DNA of 30,271 nt, taken from the NCBI GenBank assembly GCA_016709845.1, contig JADJMA010000048.1, forward strand, positions 1 through 30,271. Direction: 5' to 3'. The position numbers and the translations under genes are program-made. Position 1 is the first letter of the stretch. Each line of letters starts with the position of its first letter. The notes under the pieces were generated by a model. That model was not told where the DNA came from. It did not search any database and was given only the letters and a program-made list of their open reading frames with translations. This DNA comes from Flammeovirgaceae bacterium. Its GTDB lineage: Bacteria; Bacteroidota; Bacteroidia; Cytophagales; Cyclobacteriaceae. Of this stretch, positions 18,895-26,994 are shown in pieces.

Positions 18895-19688
18895 ATGAAA
18901 GAAATACTGAATACGAAAATAATATCCACCGATTCCTTTGCTTTAACCATTAGCAATGTATTGACAGTTTTTTTATATTCTTCGCTGCGTTTATATTCGT
19001 AAAAATATTTTCCATCATACTTACCCGTTCCATTCGAAAAAGAGTCATACGGACAGCTGGCATTTTATCCATTATCCAACTTGTCAAATACTTTGTTTTT
19101 ACTTTAGCTATTGTTTTGTTCTTCAATCACTGGGAGTAAATATTACCTTTCTAATTGCCAGTTCCGCTGCTCTTCTGGTAGGTATTGGCCTGGGACTTCA
19201 GGGTATTTTCAAAGATTTCATTGCAGGAATTGCCTTTGCTCTTTGAAGGTGTGATAAAAGTTGATGATATTGTGGAGGTCGATGATTTAGTCGTTAGGGT
19301 CAATGAAATTTCGTTGCGCACATCAAGAGTGACCACCCGGGATGACAATGTTATGATCATTCCGAACCACAAGTTCACGGATGAAAACATTATCAACTGG
19401 ACCAACAACATGCTTCCCAGCCGTTTTACGATTGAAGTGGGTGTTGACTATACTTCTGATGTACGATTGGTAGAAAAAGTACTCATAGAAGCCGCATTGA
19501 GTAATACGCATACGCTGAGTGAAGAAGAATTCAAGCCCACGGTACGGTTAAGTAATTTCGGGACATCTTCCATTCAATTCCAACTGATATTTTATAGCTT
19601 CAATTTATTCAGGATAGAAAATGTAAAAAGTCAGATTCGATTTGAAATAGTTAAACTATTTAAGAAAGAAAATAGTAATTCCATTTAA
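18895..19688 (+). CDS. mscS: Small-conductance mechanosensitive channel, MscS family (frameshifted)
   Basis: ATG at 18895 gives MKEILNTKIISTDSFALTIS leading into transmembrane segments that change frame near 18985 and again around 19090-19110. The pore helix and exit are clear: SLGVNITFLIASSAALLVG, then GIGLGLQGIFKDFIAGIA. After an inserted base near 19240 it continues LLFEGVIKVDDIVEVDDLVV, RVNEISLRTSRVTTRDDNVM, IIPNHKFTDENIINWTNN. This glycine/alanine pore helix plus the 'G.V..I.LR.T..R..D....IPN..' beta domain is the MscS signature. The channel sits in the inner membrane and releases solutes on hypo-osmotic shock. The reconstructed length of ~264 residues suits a three-helix MscS. It neighbours the Kdp locus, which responds to the opposite stress, but is transcribed separately. 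Confidence 0.88.
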
Positions 19689-19802
19689 TCAGCTAGTTGT
19701 CCATCAGACAAAAAGAGAAGAGTGAAATTTTGCTAGTAAATAGTCTCGTTCTCCGATTCACACGAATCGTAATAAAAATAGAACTTAATTTCTCAGCTGC
19801 GC

Positions 19803-20254
19803 TTACTCAAAATAGGTATTATATTTCTTGAATGAAGTTTGAATTCTTGAAAAATCTTTTCCTGCTCCGTTGAGTCGGTAGCGACATCAAACTTTTCTGA
19901 TAATCTGATAAATGGAATCAACCATACATGCAGCGCATCATGCGCCTTCCCTTCCATCGTACAATTTGATGTTAAATCTCTGATGTTTTTATCAATTATC
20001 GTTGCCAGTTCCTTATAATCCTTATTTGGAGATGTTTCAAAATCCTCCACTGCCTTCTCCATATTCCGTATATAAACCGACATATGTTCGACAACCTTCC
20101 ATTTACGGCCATTGTTTAAAGTGAGCGTATCACTTGATTCGTGATTTTCTACTGCTTCATGAATAGTAGCATTCGAACTCTTTTGCTCCTCCTCAGTTCC
20201 AGTTTTACAGCCAACACAGACTGACAATAACAATCCAATAATTAAATTTCTCAT
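19803..20254 (-). CDS. Exported lipoprotein, unknown function (frameshift near C-terminus)
   Basis: ATG at 20254 opens MRNLIIGLLLSVCVGCKTG, a lipoprotein signal with acylatable Cys in the CVGC context. The mature helical domain follows: NGRKWKVVEHMSVYIRNMEK, AVEDFETSPNKDYKELATII, DKNIRDLTSNCTMEGKAHDA, LHVWLIPFIRLSEKFDVATD. A slip near 19843 changes the final residues; repair gives QEIQTSFKKYNTYFE ending at TAA 19805-19803. The longer open frame starting at 20437 is an artefact that joins this gene to the tail of the hemerythrin-like gene. 'KWKV..HM..YIR.ME' with conserved His and Cys recurs in Bacteroidota lipoproteins that I cannot name. It is probably periplasmic and membrane-anchored. Confidence 0.7.
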
Positions 20255-20357
20255 TATAATTAATTTATTAGTGTATGGTATAAGGTCTCCTTTTAAATTT
20301 CTTTGAATTTTCATATGCTGGACCGGTGAGCAAAATTTCAGGAATTTTCTCTCTTCT

Positions 20358-20660
20358 CTACTTCCAAAAAGGATCTGTTTCATTCTCACAAAATTTTCAT
20401 TGGTATGTAATCCTTCAATGACTTTCAGTCGATTCAAACCTCCGCTCTCTTGTACCTCAATAAATAAAATCCGCTCTTCAAAGCGAATATGCTCATTTAA
20501 TAGTTCATGAAATCTGATCAGTGTCTGTTCATCTTTTATACTACTCTGCAGGGAGATTCAAAATCCTGATGAGCAGGGAATTTTAATACTACTTTAGTCT
20601 TTGGAGCAATTCTCATTAATGGTGTCATCAGAGATGCAGCACCAATCGTGAACAGGGTTA
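20358..20660 (-). pseudogene. Truncated hemerythrin-like (HHE) domain gene
   Basis: The minus strand reads HQDFES and SLQSSIKDEQTLIRFHELLN, then EHIRFEERILFIEVQESGGL and KVIEGLHTNENFV. After a slip it ends EN-ETDPFWK at TAG 20360-20358. 'RFHELL.EHIRFEER.LF.' is the C-terminal iron-ligand helix pair of hemerythrin-like proteins, and 'FW' near the end is common in that family. The N-terminal half, with the first His-rich helices (such as SRDHH), is not found before the NRAMP gene starts 54 bp upstream, and the frame changes at least twice. It is therefore likely a truncated remnant, though consensus errors may worsen its appearance. Intact versions bind a di-iron centre for O2 or NO sensing. 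Confidence 0.55.
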
Positions 20661-20713
20661 TCCTTTATAATTTACTCGAAGTCAAAATTCAATGGTACTA
20701 TTGCTGAATTCGT

Positions 20714-21979
20714 TTAGTTGTCTGTAAGTTGCAAATAAATTAAGGCTACAGCAGCAACCGTCATAATAATTAAAGCTGCAAATCCCAAAATATTAGTGGT
20801 TATCCCATTCACGTTTTCTCCCATGATATTTTTATTATTTGAAATGTGAAGGATGATACCAATGAGGACAGGGGCGGTGAGTCCGTAAAGGATGGCAGTA
20901 TAAATCAATGACTGTATTGGCGTAATGCCGATGTAGTTTAGCGATAAACCGAGAATCAGTGAAATACCAATAATGACATAAAAGGCCTTTGCTTCATGAA
21001 ACTTTTTATCAAGGCCTTGCTCCCAGCCAAAGGTTTCTGTTATGATATAAGAAATTGATCCGCTTAAAACCGGAATTGCTATAAGCCCTGTTCCTATTAC
21101 ACCAATAGCAAAAAGAAAATAAGCCAAATTTCCGGCTAATGGTTTTAATGCCATTGCAGCCTGTTCAACAGTATCAATTTGATGAACCCCACCTTTAAAT
21201 AAAACGGTGCCTGTGGTAAGTATAATAAAATACATCACAAAACCGGAAACGGTCATCCCAAAATCTACATCCTGATTCATTTCATTGATTAACTTTTTGT
21301 TTACGATCACATGCTTCCCTTTCATTTCTTCAACTTCCACTGATGCTTGCCAAAAGAAAAGATATGGGGAAATAGTGGTGCCAAGTATCCCCACTATAAT
21401 GGCGACAAAATCCTTGTCGAACTTAATGGTGGGTATAAAAGTGGCCTTAAGAATTTCTTTGAAATCCTGTTTGTACAAAAAGGAACAATAAAATATACCA
21501 ACATTACAATGCATAAATATTTCAGAACTGATGCGATCTTTTGATAGGGCAAGTAAATAATCAAACCCAACAGAATAATAGTAAAAAGAACGCTGAAATA
21601 GTTCGCATCAATGGAAGGAAATAAGAGATTCCCTACTGCGCCCATACCGGCAATGTCTACCGATATTCATTACAATGGCAGGAAGCTAAACACTAACATC
21701 AAATACAAAAGAGGTCTTGGGTAATGCTTTTTAAGTGTTCCTGTCAAGCCCCGGGAAGTGACTATCCCAATTCTCGCACACATTTGCTGAATAGAAGCCA
21801 TAAGCGGGAAAGCGATAATCGCAGTCCATAAAGTGGAAAGTCCGTATGCCGCACCCGCTTGAGGGTAGAGTTTGCAATACCGGTGGGTCATCGTCACTTG
21901 CTCCGGTTACAAGCCCCGGACCAAGTTTCTTCCAACTGTTGCCAAACTTGTTTGATGAATTTGCTTTCCTTTTCCCCAC
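20714..21979 (-). CDS. NRAMP-family divalent metal transporter, non-canonical binding site (frameshifted)
   Basis: From ATG at 21979 the protein reads MGKRKANSSNKFGNSWKKLG, PGLVTGASDDDP. After slips near 21880-21910 it continues AGAAYGLSTLWTAIIAFPLM, SIQQMCARIGIVTSRGLTG, then VDIAGMGAVGNLLFPSIDAN-like blocks, FDKDFVAIIVGILGTTISPY, LFFWQASVEVEEMKGKHVIV, GLIAIPVLSGSISYIITETF and SLNYIGITPIQSLIYTAILY. Eleven or so hydrophobic segments and ~420 residues fit NRAMP/MntH-type proteins (COG1914). The first-helix metal site appears as DDDPSG rather than DPGN, and the sixth-helix site as TTISPY instead of the MPH that provides the transition-metal-selective Met. Mn2+/Fe2+ transport is therefore uncertain and Mg2+-like cations are possible. 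Other slips lie near 21500 and 21680. Confidence 0.85.
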
Positions 21980-22291
21980 TTTTTTATCGCTATTGAACGA
22001 TTGGTAAAAACACCTCTAAGATAGGCAGGAAATCGGTTGTGAACTATATACCCGAGAAAACATTTCACGTAATCTATTTAAGAAGGAATATATTTCTTTA
22101 TTTAAACGTGGCGTTCGCTTCGTTTAAATTGATAACCGTCTTGAATAACCTACGAATAATGCTCTATTGACAACCAATATTTATTCCCTGAAGGTAGAAC
22201 ATAAAGAGGGATTATCTCATCTGTAATATTGGCACAAGTCTTAATACTACCTCTTTAACTTCATTAATGAAATATCGGATTCAAAAAACAA
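21980..22291. other. Intergenic region with a strong inverted repeat
   Basis: No gene is seen between the NRAMP start and the response-regulator stop. The main content is the palindromic element at 22100-22129, listed separately. The remainder is AT-rich with no recognisable promoter boxes. Confidence 0.5.
22100..22129. repeat. Inverted repeat / hairpin
   Basis: ATTTAAACG (22100-22108) pairs perfectly with CGTTTAAAT (22121-22129). Inside, GCG and CGC can form a second short helix around TT, separated by TG/TT mismatches. There is no T-run on either side, so it is not a typical intrinsic terminator; it could be an operator or a terminator-like hairpin between NRAMP and the response-regulator gene. 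Confidence 0.65.
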
Positions 22292-22717
22292 TTATTTAAT
22301 AAAATTAGGTGATTCGCATTCCTGCCAATACTCCACCATTTTCTTAATAATGGTTTTCAGTTTCTCAAAGCTATTGGGTTTGACAAAAAAACCTTGCACC
22401 GATTTGGAGTAAGCATCGATAACATCCTTTTGATTAGCGCTTGTGGTAAAGAACAAATAAGGAATACATTTTACTCTCAAATCTTCATTATTCTGGATTT
22501 TCTCCTTCAGCGCCAAACCACTCAGTTTGGGCATGTTTATATCTGAAATAATAATGAACGGTTCCTCGGGTTCCTTTATTAAGTAATCAAGTGCAAGTTC
22601 TCCATCTTCAAAGAAGATGATTTCATTAACAAAATTAAGTTCCTTAAACACATCTTGGAGAAATATTCAATCGTCGGCATCATCTTCAATAAGTATTATC
22701 GGACCACTTTTATTCAT
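22292..22717 (-). CDS. Single-domain CheY-like response regulator (in-frame TGA)
   Basis: ATG at 22717 gives MNKSGPIILIEDDADD. An in-frame TGA follows at codon 17 (22669-22667), and the same frame continues IFLQDVFKELNFVNEIIFFE and DGELALDYLIKEPEEPFIII. The phosphoacceptor Asp is in ISDINMPKLSGLALKEKI. FFTTSANQKDVIDAY supplies the switch Thr, and GFFVKPNSFEKLKTIIKKM the conserved Lys. No output domain follows, so it acts as a stand-alone receiver, about 141 residues, of the Rcp1-like type common in Bacteroidota. The TGA is probably a one-base substitution (CGA or TGG to TGA). Translation could otherwise restart at GTG 22651. The upstream ORF overlaps its first eight bases, suggesting coupling. 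Confidence 0.85.
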
Positions 22718-22976
22718 AGGACTTTGCCTTTAATGCGATTTTAATTGCTTTCGCAAAACTATGCATTTGCATATACATTTCATCAGAATCCTTAATCAAA
22801 ATGCAGAATCGCCTCTCAGATCCGGTTTTTCCTGGTCTACTGCGCCCATTAACTCCTACTGAATCATCAAAATCATATTTATTCCCCCAAGATATCGTCT
22901 TGTTGGGGGTTACGGGTAGAAGATCAGTTGCAAAACCTTTGAAAACAGTGGTTTTATAGTTTGTTCTCGCACGCAA
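22710..22976 (-). CDS. Hypothetical protein overlapping the response regulator
   Basis: An open frame beginning at TTG 22976 reads LRARTNYKTTVFKGFATDLL, then YDFDDSVGVNGRSRPGKT and ends CILIKDSDEMYMQMHSFAKA, IKIALKAKSYE with TAA at 22712-22710, overlapping the response-regulator ATG at 22717-22715 (ATGAATAA). Such an overlap usually means two coupled genes. The frame stays open upstream (RRIT before the TTG), so the true start is probably further 5' across a frameshift. No family is recognised. The amphipathic C-terminal helix looks protein-like, but the middle may be in a shifted frame. Confidence 0.35.
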   Translation of the reverse strand: MRARTNYKTTVFKGFATDLLPVTPNKTISWGNKYDFDDSVGVNGRSRPGKTGSERRFCILIKDSDEMYMQMHSFAKAIKIALKAKSYE

Positions 22977-23366
22977 CGTAATCCTTCGTGTTATGAGCTC
23001 CCTTTTTCAACTATCTTACCGTTTGAATATTCCATTTGAACTTTGTCATGTTGCCTTTATGGATTTGCTTCAAGTTGAATGCAAATAGTGCCATTGAACA
23101 ATGACTTCACAAATAATTGTACAATGGTCATAATGGCGAAACCCGGAATACGAATAATGGAATTATTTTACAGGCCCAAGGTATTTATCATACCATAGCA
23201 GTGTTTCCTTGACAAAATTTATCAATATATTAAAATTAACGACTGAATACTTAAACACCTTTCCCCTATTGAATTGACTTCAGAAAACGTGTATTAAGTA
23301 GTTAAAAATATACAAAAATGTACAACTATTGTTCATAAAATGCTATTAGCTGAAGTGGGATTCCGG
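22977..23366. other. Gap region with a possible histidine-kinase tail remnant
   Basis: No complete gene. On the minus strand around 23000-23160 the words MTIVQLFVKSLFNGTICIQ and MTKFKWNIQTV resemble the end of a kinase ATPase domain (G2 box onward: 'MTIV..FV..L.GTI.I...G..T.F.W'), which would fit just before a receiver gene. Stops and frame changes break it. The rest is AT-rich and featureless. Confidence 0.25.
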
Positions 23367-25473
23367 CTATGAAACGGCTTCCACAAAGTACATTTCAATT
23401 TCACCTTTATTCTTTGCCGGAATATTTCCCCGGTGCATGAAATTGAACTTACCTGTTTGGCCGGCAGGCCCGTTCTTCAACAACTCAAAGGTTGTTCCAC
23501 TAATGTTCACCTTCCCTGCTTCACCGGAAGATTCCATCCGAGAGGCAATGTTTACTGTATCTCCCCAGATATCGTAAGCGAATTTCTTTATCCCTACAAT
23601 CCCTGCAACAACAGGACCGGTATGTACGCCGATTCTGATTTCAAAAACTTCCTTGCCTTCATTTTTCTTTGCAGAAGATGTTGCTGCATAAACTGTTGAA
23701 TTTCCATTGCAGCATTCACAACATCAATAGCATTTGTTTTATTAGCCACGGGTAAACCGCCCGCACACATGTAACTGTCGCCAATGGTCTTAATCTTTTC
23801 AATGTTGTGTTTCCCGATGATGGTGTCGAATGCTTTGAAGCAGGTATGTATTTCAGCCACCAATTCTGCCGGCGAAAGTCGCTCAGAAATCTGAGTAAAA
23901 TTTTTGAAGTCAGTAAACATTACGGTTACATCATCAAATTGCTTTGCATCAGCGCTACCCTTTGCTTTAAGCTCTTCTGCTACTTCTTCAGGTAGTATGT
24001 TTCAACAACAGTTCATCACTACGCTTTTTTCCTGCTTTAATTTTATTTCGTTGCCGGTAAACAACAAATAAGAAAAGTATAGCGACTCCAAGTCCTGCAG
24101 TTATTGTATTACGAATATTCCGCTGGCGGGCGAGTTCATTTTCCCGGGCAACCCTTTCGTCGGATCGCTGTTTTTCAAAATCATATTGCGCTTGTGTTGC
24201 TAATAGCTTTTCGCTGTTTTCAAGAATCAAAACCGAATCACTTGCAGTCTTAAATTTTAGTTGTGCTTCATATGCATTTTTAAAAATCACCAACTTTTAC
24301 AAATGCTTTTGCAAGTCCTTCGTAACAATCTTTGGTTAGTCTGTCAATAGTTTCAAGGCTTAGAAATTCTGATGCTCGCTTATAATTTAAAAGTGCCTCA
24401 TTGTATCTGCCTTGCCCATACAATGCATCTCCCAATCCGGCAAAAGCACAAGCACTCCATTTTGATGCTGAATCTTCGGACATCATAGTTGCTCTCCGGT
24501 AAACATCCTCAGCCTCCTTCCATTGAAACGTTTGATTCATAAACCCACCCCAATTGATTAAGGCAATGTATCATGTTTTCGTCACTTCTCTTAGGCTTGA
24601 ACAACTCATACGCTTTATTAGAAAGAAATAATGAGCTATCAAATTTGCCCATAAACCAATAGGCTTCTCCTATATGCATCGTGATGTCAGCAGTGGCATA
24701 GGTGTGTTGAATGGCATTGGCGAGCGCCAGACCTTGTTCCAGATGCGCAATTGCTTCCGGATAATTCTTCATTGAAATTCTCATCCATCCTATGTCGTGA
24801 TAATTCCACATGATCTGTGTTGAATCGCTTGCTTCATGGGCCACTACGTTTGCTTTGTTATAATAGTCGAGTGCACGGGCATAATCTCCTTTAAACCTGA
24901 AGATCTGGCCAAGATTATGGTAGGCAGAAGCCATGTCTGCTTTGTTGAGCCCCTTCGTCGCGATAACTAATGCTGAATCATACAAAGCAATTGACTTCGG
25001 ATAATCCTTTATTCCTTGCTGCCTGTAGTATTGCCCCCAGGGTGTTAAGACCCATTGCTATGCCATGTACATAATTGATGCGCTCTGCAAGTGTTAATCC
25101 CTTCGTTATAGTTTGACGTATAAGAACCGTGTCTTTTGTAGCTTCTGAAAGCCTGAAATAGAACAATACTTTTGTGTATCAATACGGCAGGTTATAAATC
25201 GTGAATACAAACTATCGTAGCTCCTTTTCAACGCATCCTTTTGATTTAAGCTTAATGATAGATCATACGCCTTATCAATATTATCAATGAACTTTTATAA
25301 TCCTGTTCGAAAGATGCAATGGCGTAATAGAGGTTAACCTTGACGGAATCATCCCGGCAAATGTTGAGTTGCACATTCAAACTGTCGAGCCTCTTCTTGT
25401 TTTGTGAATAACAATTGAGTGTCATCAGTAGAATTAACTGGACTGAAAATAATTTAAATAATATTTGTCTCAT
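23367..25473 (-). CDS. TPR-repeat class III adenylate cyclase (frameshifted)
   Basis: ATG at 25473 opens an export signal (MRQILFKLFSVQLILLMTLN). TPR repeats span roughly residues 60-430, for example MASAYHNLGQIFRFKGDYAR, ALDYYNKANVVAHEAS, AIAHLEQGLALANAIQHTYA and GLGDALYGQGRYNEALLNYK. A coiled segment, a single transmembrane helix (TITAGLGVAILFLFVVY) and the catalytic domain follow. The latter has FTDFKNFTQISERLSP with the first metal Asp, IEKIKTIGDSYMCAGGLPVA with the adenine-selecting Lys and second Asp, and after a slip near 23625 DIWGDTVNIASRMESSGEAG with adenine-selecting Asp and transition-state Asn/Arg. It ends MYFVEAVS at TAG 23369-23367. These residues specify cAMP rather than cGMP. 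TPRs lie outside the membrane and the cyclase inside. Other slips lie near 23995, 24290, 24535, 25000, 25180 and 25290. Confidence 0.88.
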
Positions 25474-25530
25474 CGTGCTATTAATTTTACTCAGTTGGTC
25501 TATGTAAATAATATCTTAAGCGCATTCTCT

Positions 25531-25555
25531 ACCTTGACTTTCCTTTGCGACAACA
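25531..25555 (-). repeat. Short intergenic repeat (inverted copy, partner at 26820-26844)
   Basis: On the minus strand TGTTGTCGCA is followed by AAGGA and GTCA. The same order with a 3-4 base insertion occurs on the plus strand at 26820-26844. The two copies flank the DUF1624 gene in opposite orientation. Upstream of it (minus strand) GCCAACAACGC and the hairpin TCCAT-7-ATGGA form an imperfect stem with TGTTGTCGC, giving a folded site of ~57 bases. Confidence 0.4.
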
Positions 25556-25630
25556 TTGATAATTACCCGTCCATATGCAGCATGGAACTTGCGTTGTTGG
25601 CTGGATGTTCTATTTCAGAACCACTTCATT

Positions 25631-26797
25631 TTACAAATAACTCAACCACCATTTCTCTTTATGATTTTGCTTATACGTATCAAATTTTTTGCATAAGGGT
25701 AAAGGATTAAAATTACAAGCATCCAAATCAGGTAAACGACGGCTAAATTAAAAACCAAAACCCTTTAATTCTTCTACCTTGGACGGGAATGCAGGTAAAA
25801 TCATTTTTTGCCAACCAAAACCTGTAAATTCGGCAACTATCAATGCCAATAAATGAATGAGATAAAGATGAATGATGTAAAAGAAAAATGGGACTCTCCC
25901 AAATACAGAAAAGAAATGTACAAGTCTGCCCTTTAGATTCTCTGTATTGCCAGAAATAGAAATGCTCCTCCTAAAGTCACCAATAAAAACGAAAGTGAGG
26001 GGATATTTAGTAAGATTAAGAAAAGAAAAACCGTTTGCTCTACATTGCTGTATTTTTCCCAAGGTAATAAGTTGCCGTATCTATTTGTTCCCCGTAGTAT
26101 CAAAATAATAACAGGGCAGCGATACCAATGATGTTGAATAATTTTTTTTGCTTCATAGGGTCATAGGTCCTGTCGTAAAATGACCCAAACCAATATCCCA
26201 AGGACATTACGGCCACCCAGGGTATTAGTGCATAACCTACCCTGGAAATCATGATCAGGTGTCGTTAAAATTGGCCCACGTTCATGTAAAAATGTCCAAA
26301 GAATACTGTTTTCATAGTGTATATTGTCCAGCAGATTATGACCAAAAATTAAAACACAGCTGAACATGAAAATCATTTTTTAGGTAAATGTATTAATGCT
26401 GCTAAGGAAATCATACTTATTCCTAAAACCCAAATCACAAGAAATCCCACGGTTCTAAAACCGGGGTCGAAATACCAGGCGAAATTGACGATTACAAGTT
26501 CTACAAACACCAACCAAAGGCCACGTTTTACTAAAAAAACAGATAATTCATTTCAGGATTTTCTTTTACCAACCATAAAGCAGAAAGTCCTGCAAGGAAA
26601 CTAAATGCAGGAGCGCAAAAATGGGTGATGAATCTTGTAAAAAAAATGGGGACCGTTGTGAGTGTTGGATCGGTGGGATTAAAAAAATAGGACGAATAAT
26701 GAAAATAACCTCTCACATGATCAATTGCCATTATTACAATTACTAATCCTTTTAAAAGATCAAGCGATTCAATTCTGTTTTTTGTTAGTTCCTTCAT
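25631..26797 (-). CDS. DUF1624/heparan-alpha-glucosaminide N-acetyltransferase-like membrane protein, copy 1 (frameshifted)
   Basis: ATG at 26797 reads MKELTKNRIESLDLLKGLVI, VIMAIDHVRGYFHYSSYFF, FFTRFITHFCAPAFSFLAGL. It resumes in other frames with GLWLVFVELVIVNFAWYFDP, VIWVLGISMISLAALIHLPK, KMIFMFSCVLIFGHNLLDNI, FFSVFGRVPFFFYIIHLYLI, then LAVVYLIWMLVILILYPYA and a final KWWLSYL-type end at TAA 25633-25631. 'RI.SLDLLRG..I..M..DH.R.Y' and 'GR.PFFFY..H...IH' are the hallmarks of DUF1624/COG3503, multispan inner-membrane acyltransferase-like proteins related to lysosomal HGSNAT. About ten hydrophobic helices fit the ~390-residue length. Slips lie near 26545, 26380, 26160, 26050 and 25750-25690. 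A close paralogue lies at the right edge. The acceptor substrate is unknown. Confidence 0.85.
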
Positions 26798-26819
26798 TAT
26801 TTATTCGTGTTGATTGAAC

Positions 26820-26844
26820 TGTTGTCGCATTCAAAGGATTGTCA
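26820..26844 (+). repeat. Short intergenic repeat (partner at 25531-25555, opposite strand)
   Basis: TGTTGTCGCA (26820-26829), then AAAGGA and GTCA a few bases on, matches the minus-strand element at 25555-25531. It lies between the DUF1624 copy 1 start and the S9 peptidase end, so DUF1624 copy 1 is bracketed by inverted copies. Confidence 0.4.
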
Positions 26845-26926
26845 TTGGGCTTCAAGCAACGGTGTGCAGCTAGCCGAAGGGCAGGACTGTTACTACAATC
26901 AAAGTGAAGATTGCATAATATGTCCC

Positions 26927-26949
26927 GATTTTCTATCTCGAAACCTCGC
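26927..26949 (+). repeat. Intergenic hairpin repeat, copy A
   Basis: GATTTTC, a 6-base loop, then GAAACCTCGC. Nineteen of 23 positions match copy B at 29116-29137 when one gap is allowed. The two halves can pair (GATTTTC with GAAACC). It lies in the ~197-bp gap between the S9 peptidase stop and the DUF1624 copy 1 start; an open frame across this gap lacks coding character. Confidence 0.5.
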
Positions 26950-26994
26950 CGATTGAACAGTAGCGGTTGCAACTTGTCATTTTGCATATAGCAT

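Noticed and set aside
20255..20437. Longer start for the lipoprotein gene
   Set aside because: These codons are the hemerythrin-like tail read in the wrong frame. The lipoprotein signal starts at 20254.
26769..26987. 72-codon minus-strand ORF between S9 peptidase and DUF1624
   Set aside because: It runs through the intergenic hairpin repeat and into DUF1624 in a wrong frame. Composition is not protein-like and no family is recognised.
25474..26994. True integron gene cassettes with attC sites
   Set aside because: The core RYYYAAC/GTTRRRY pairs are not met and no integron integrase is in the window. Kept only as a cassette-like hypothesis.
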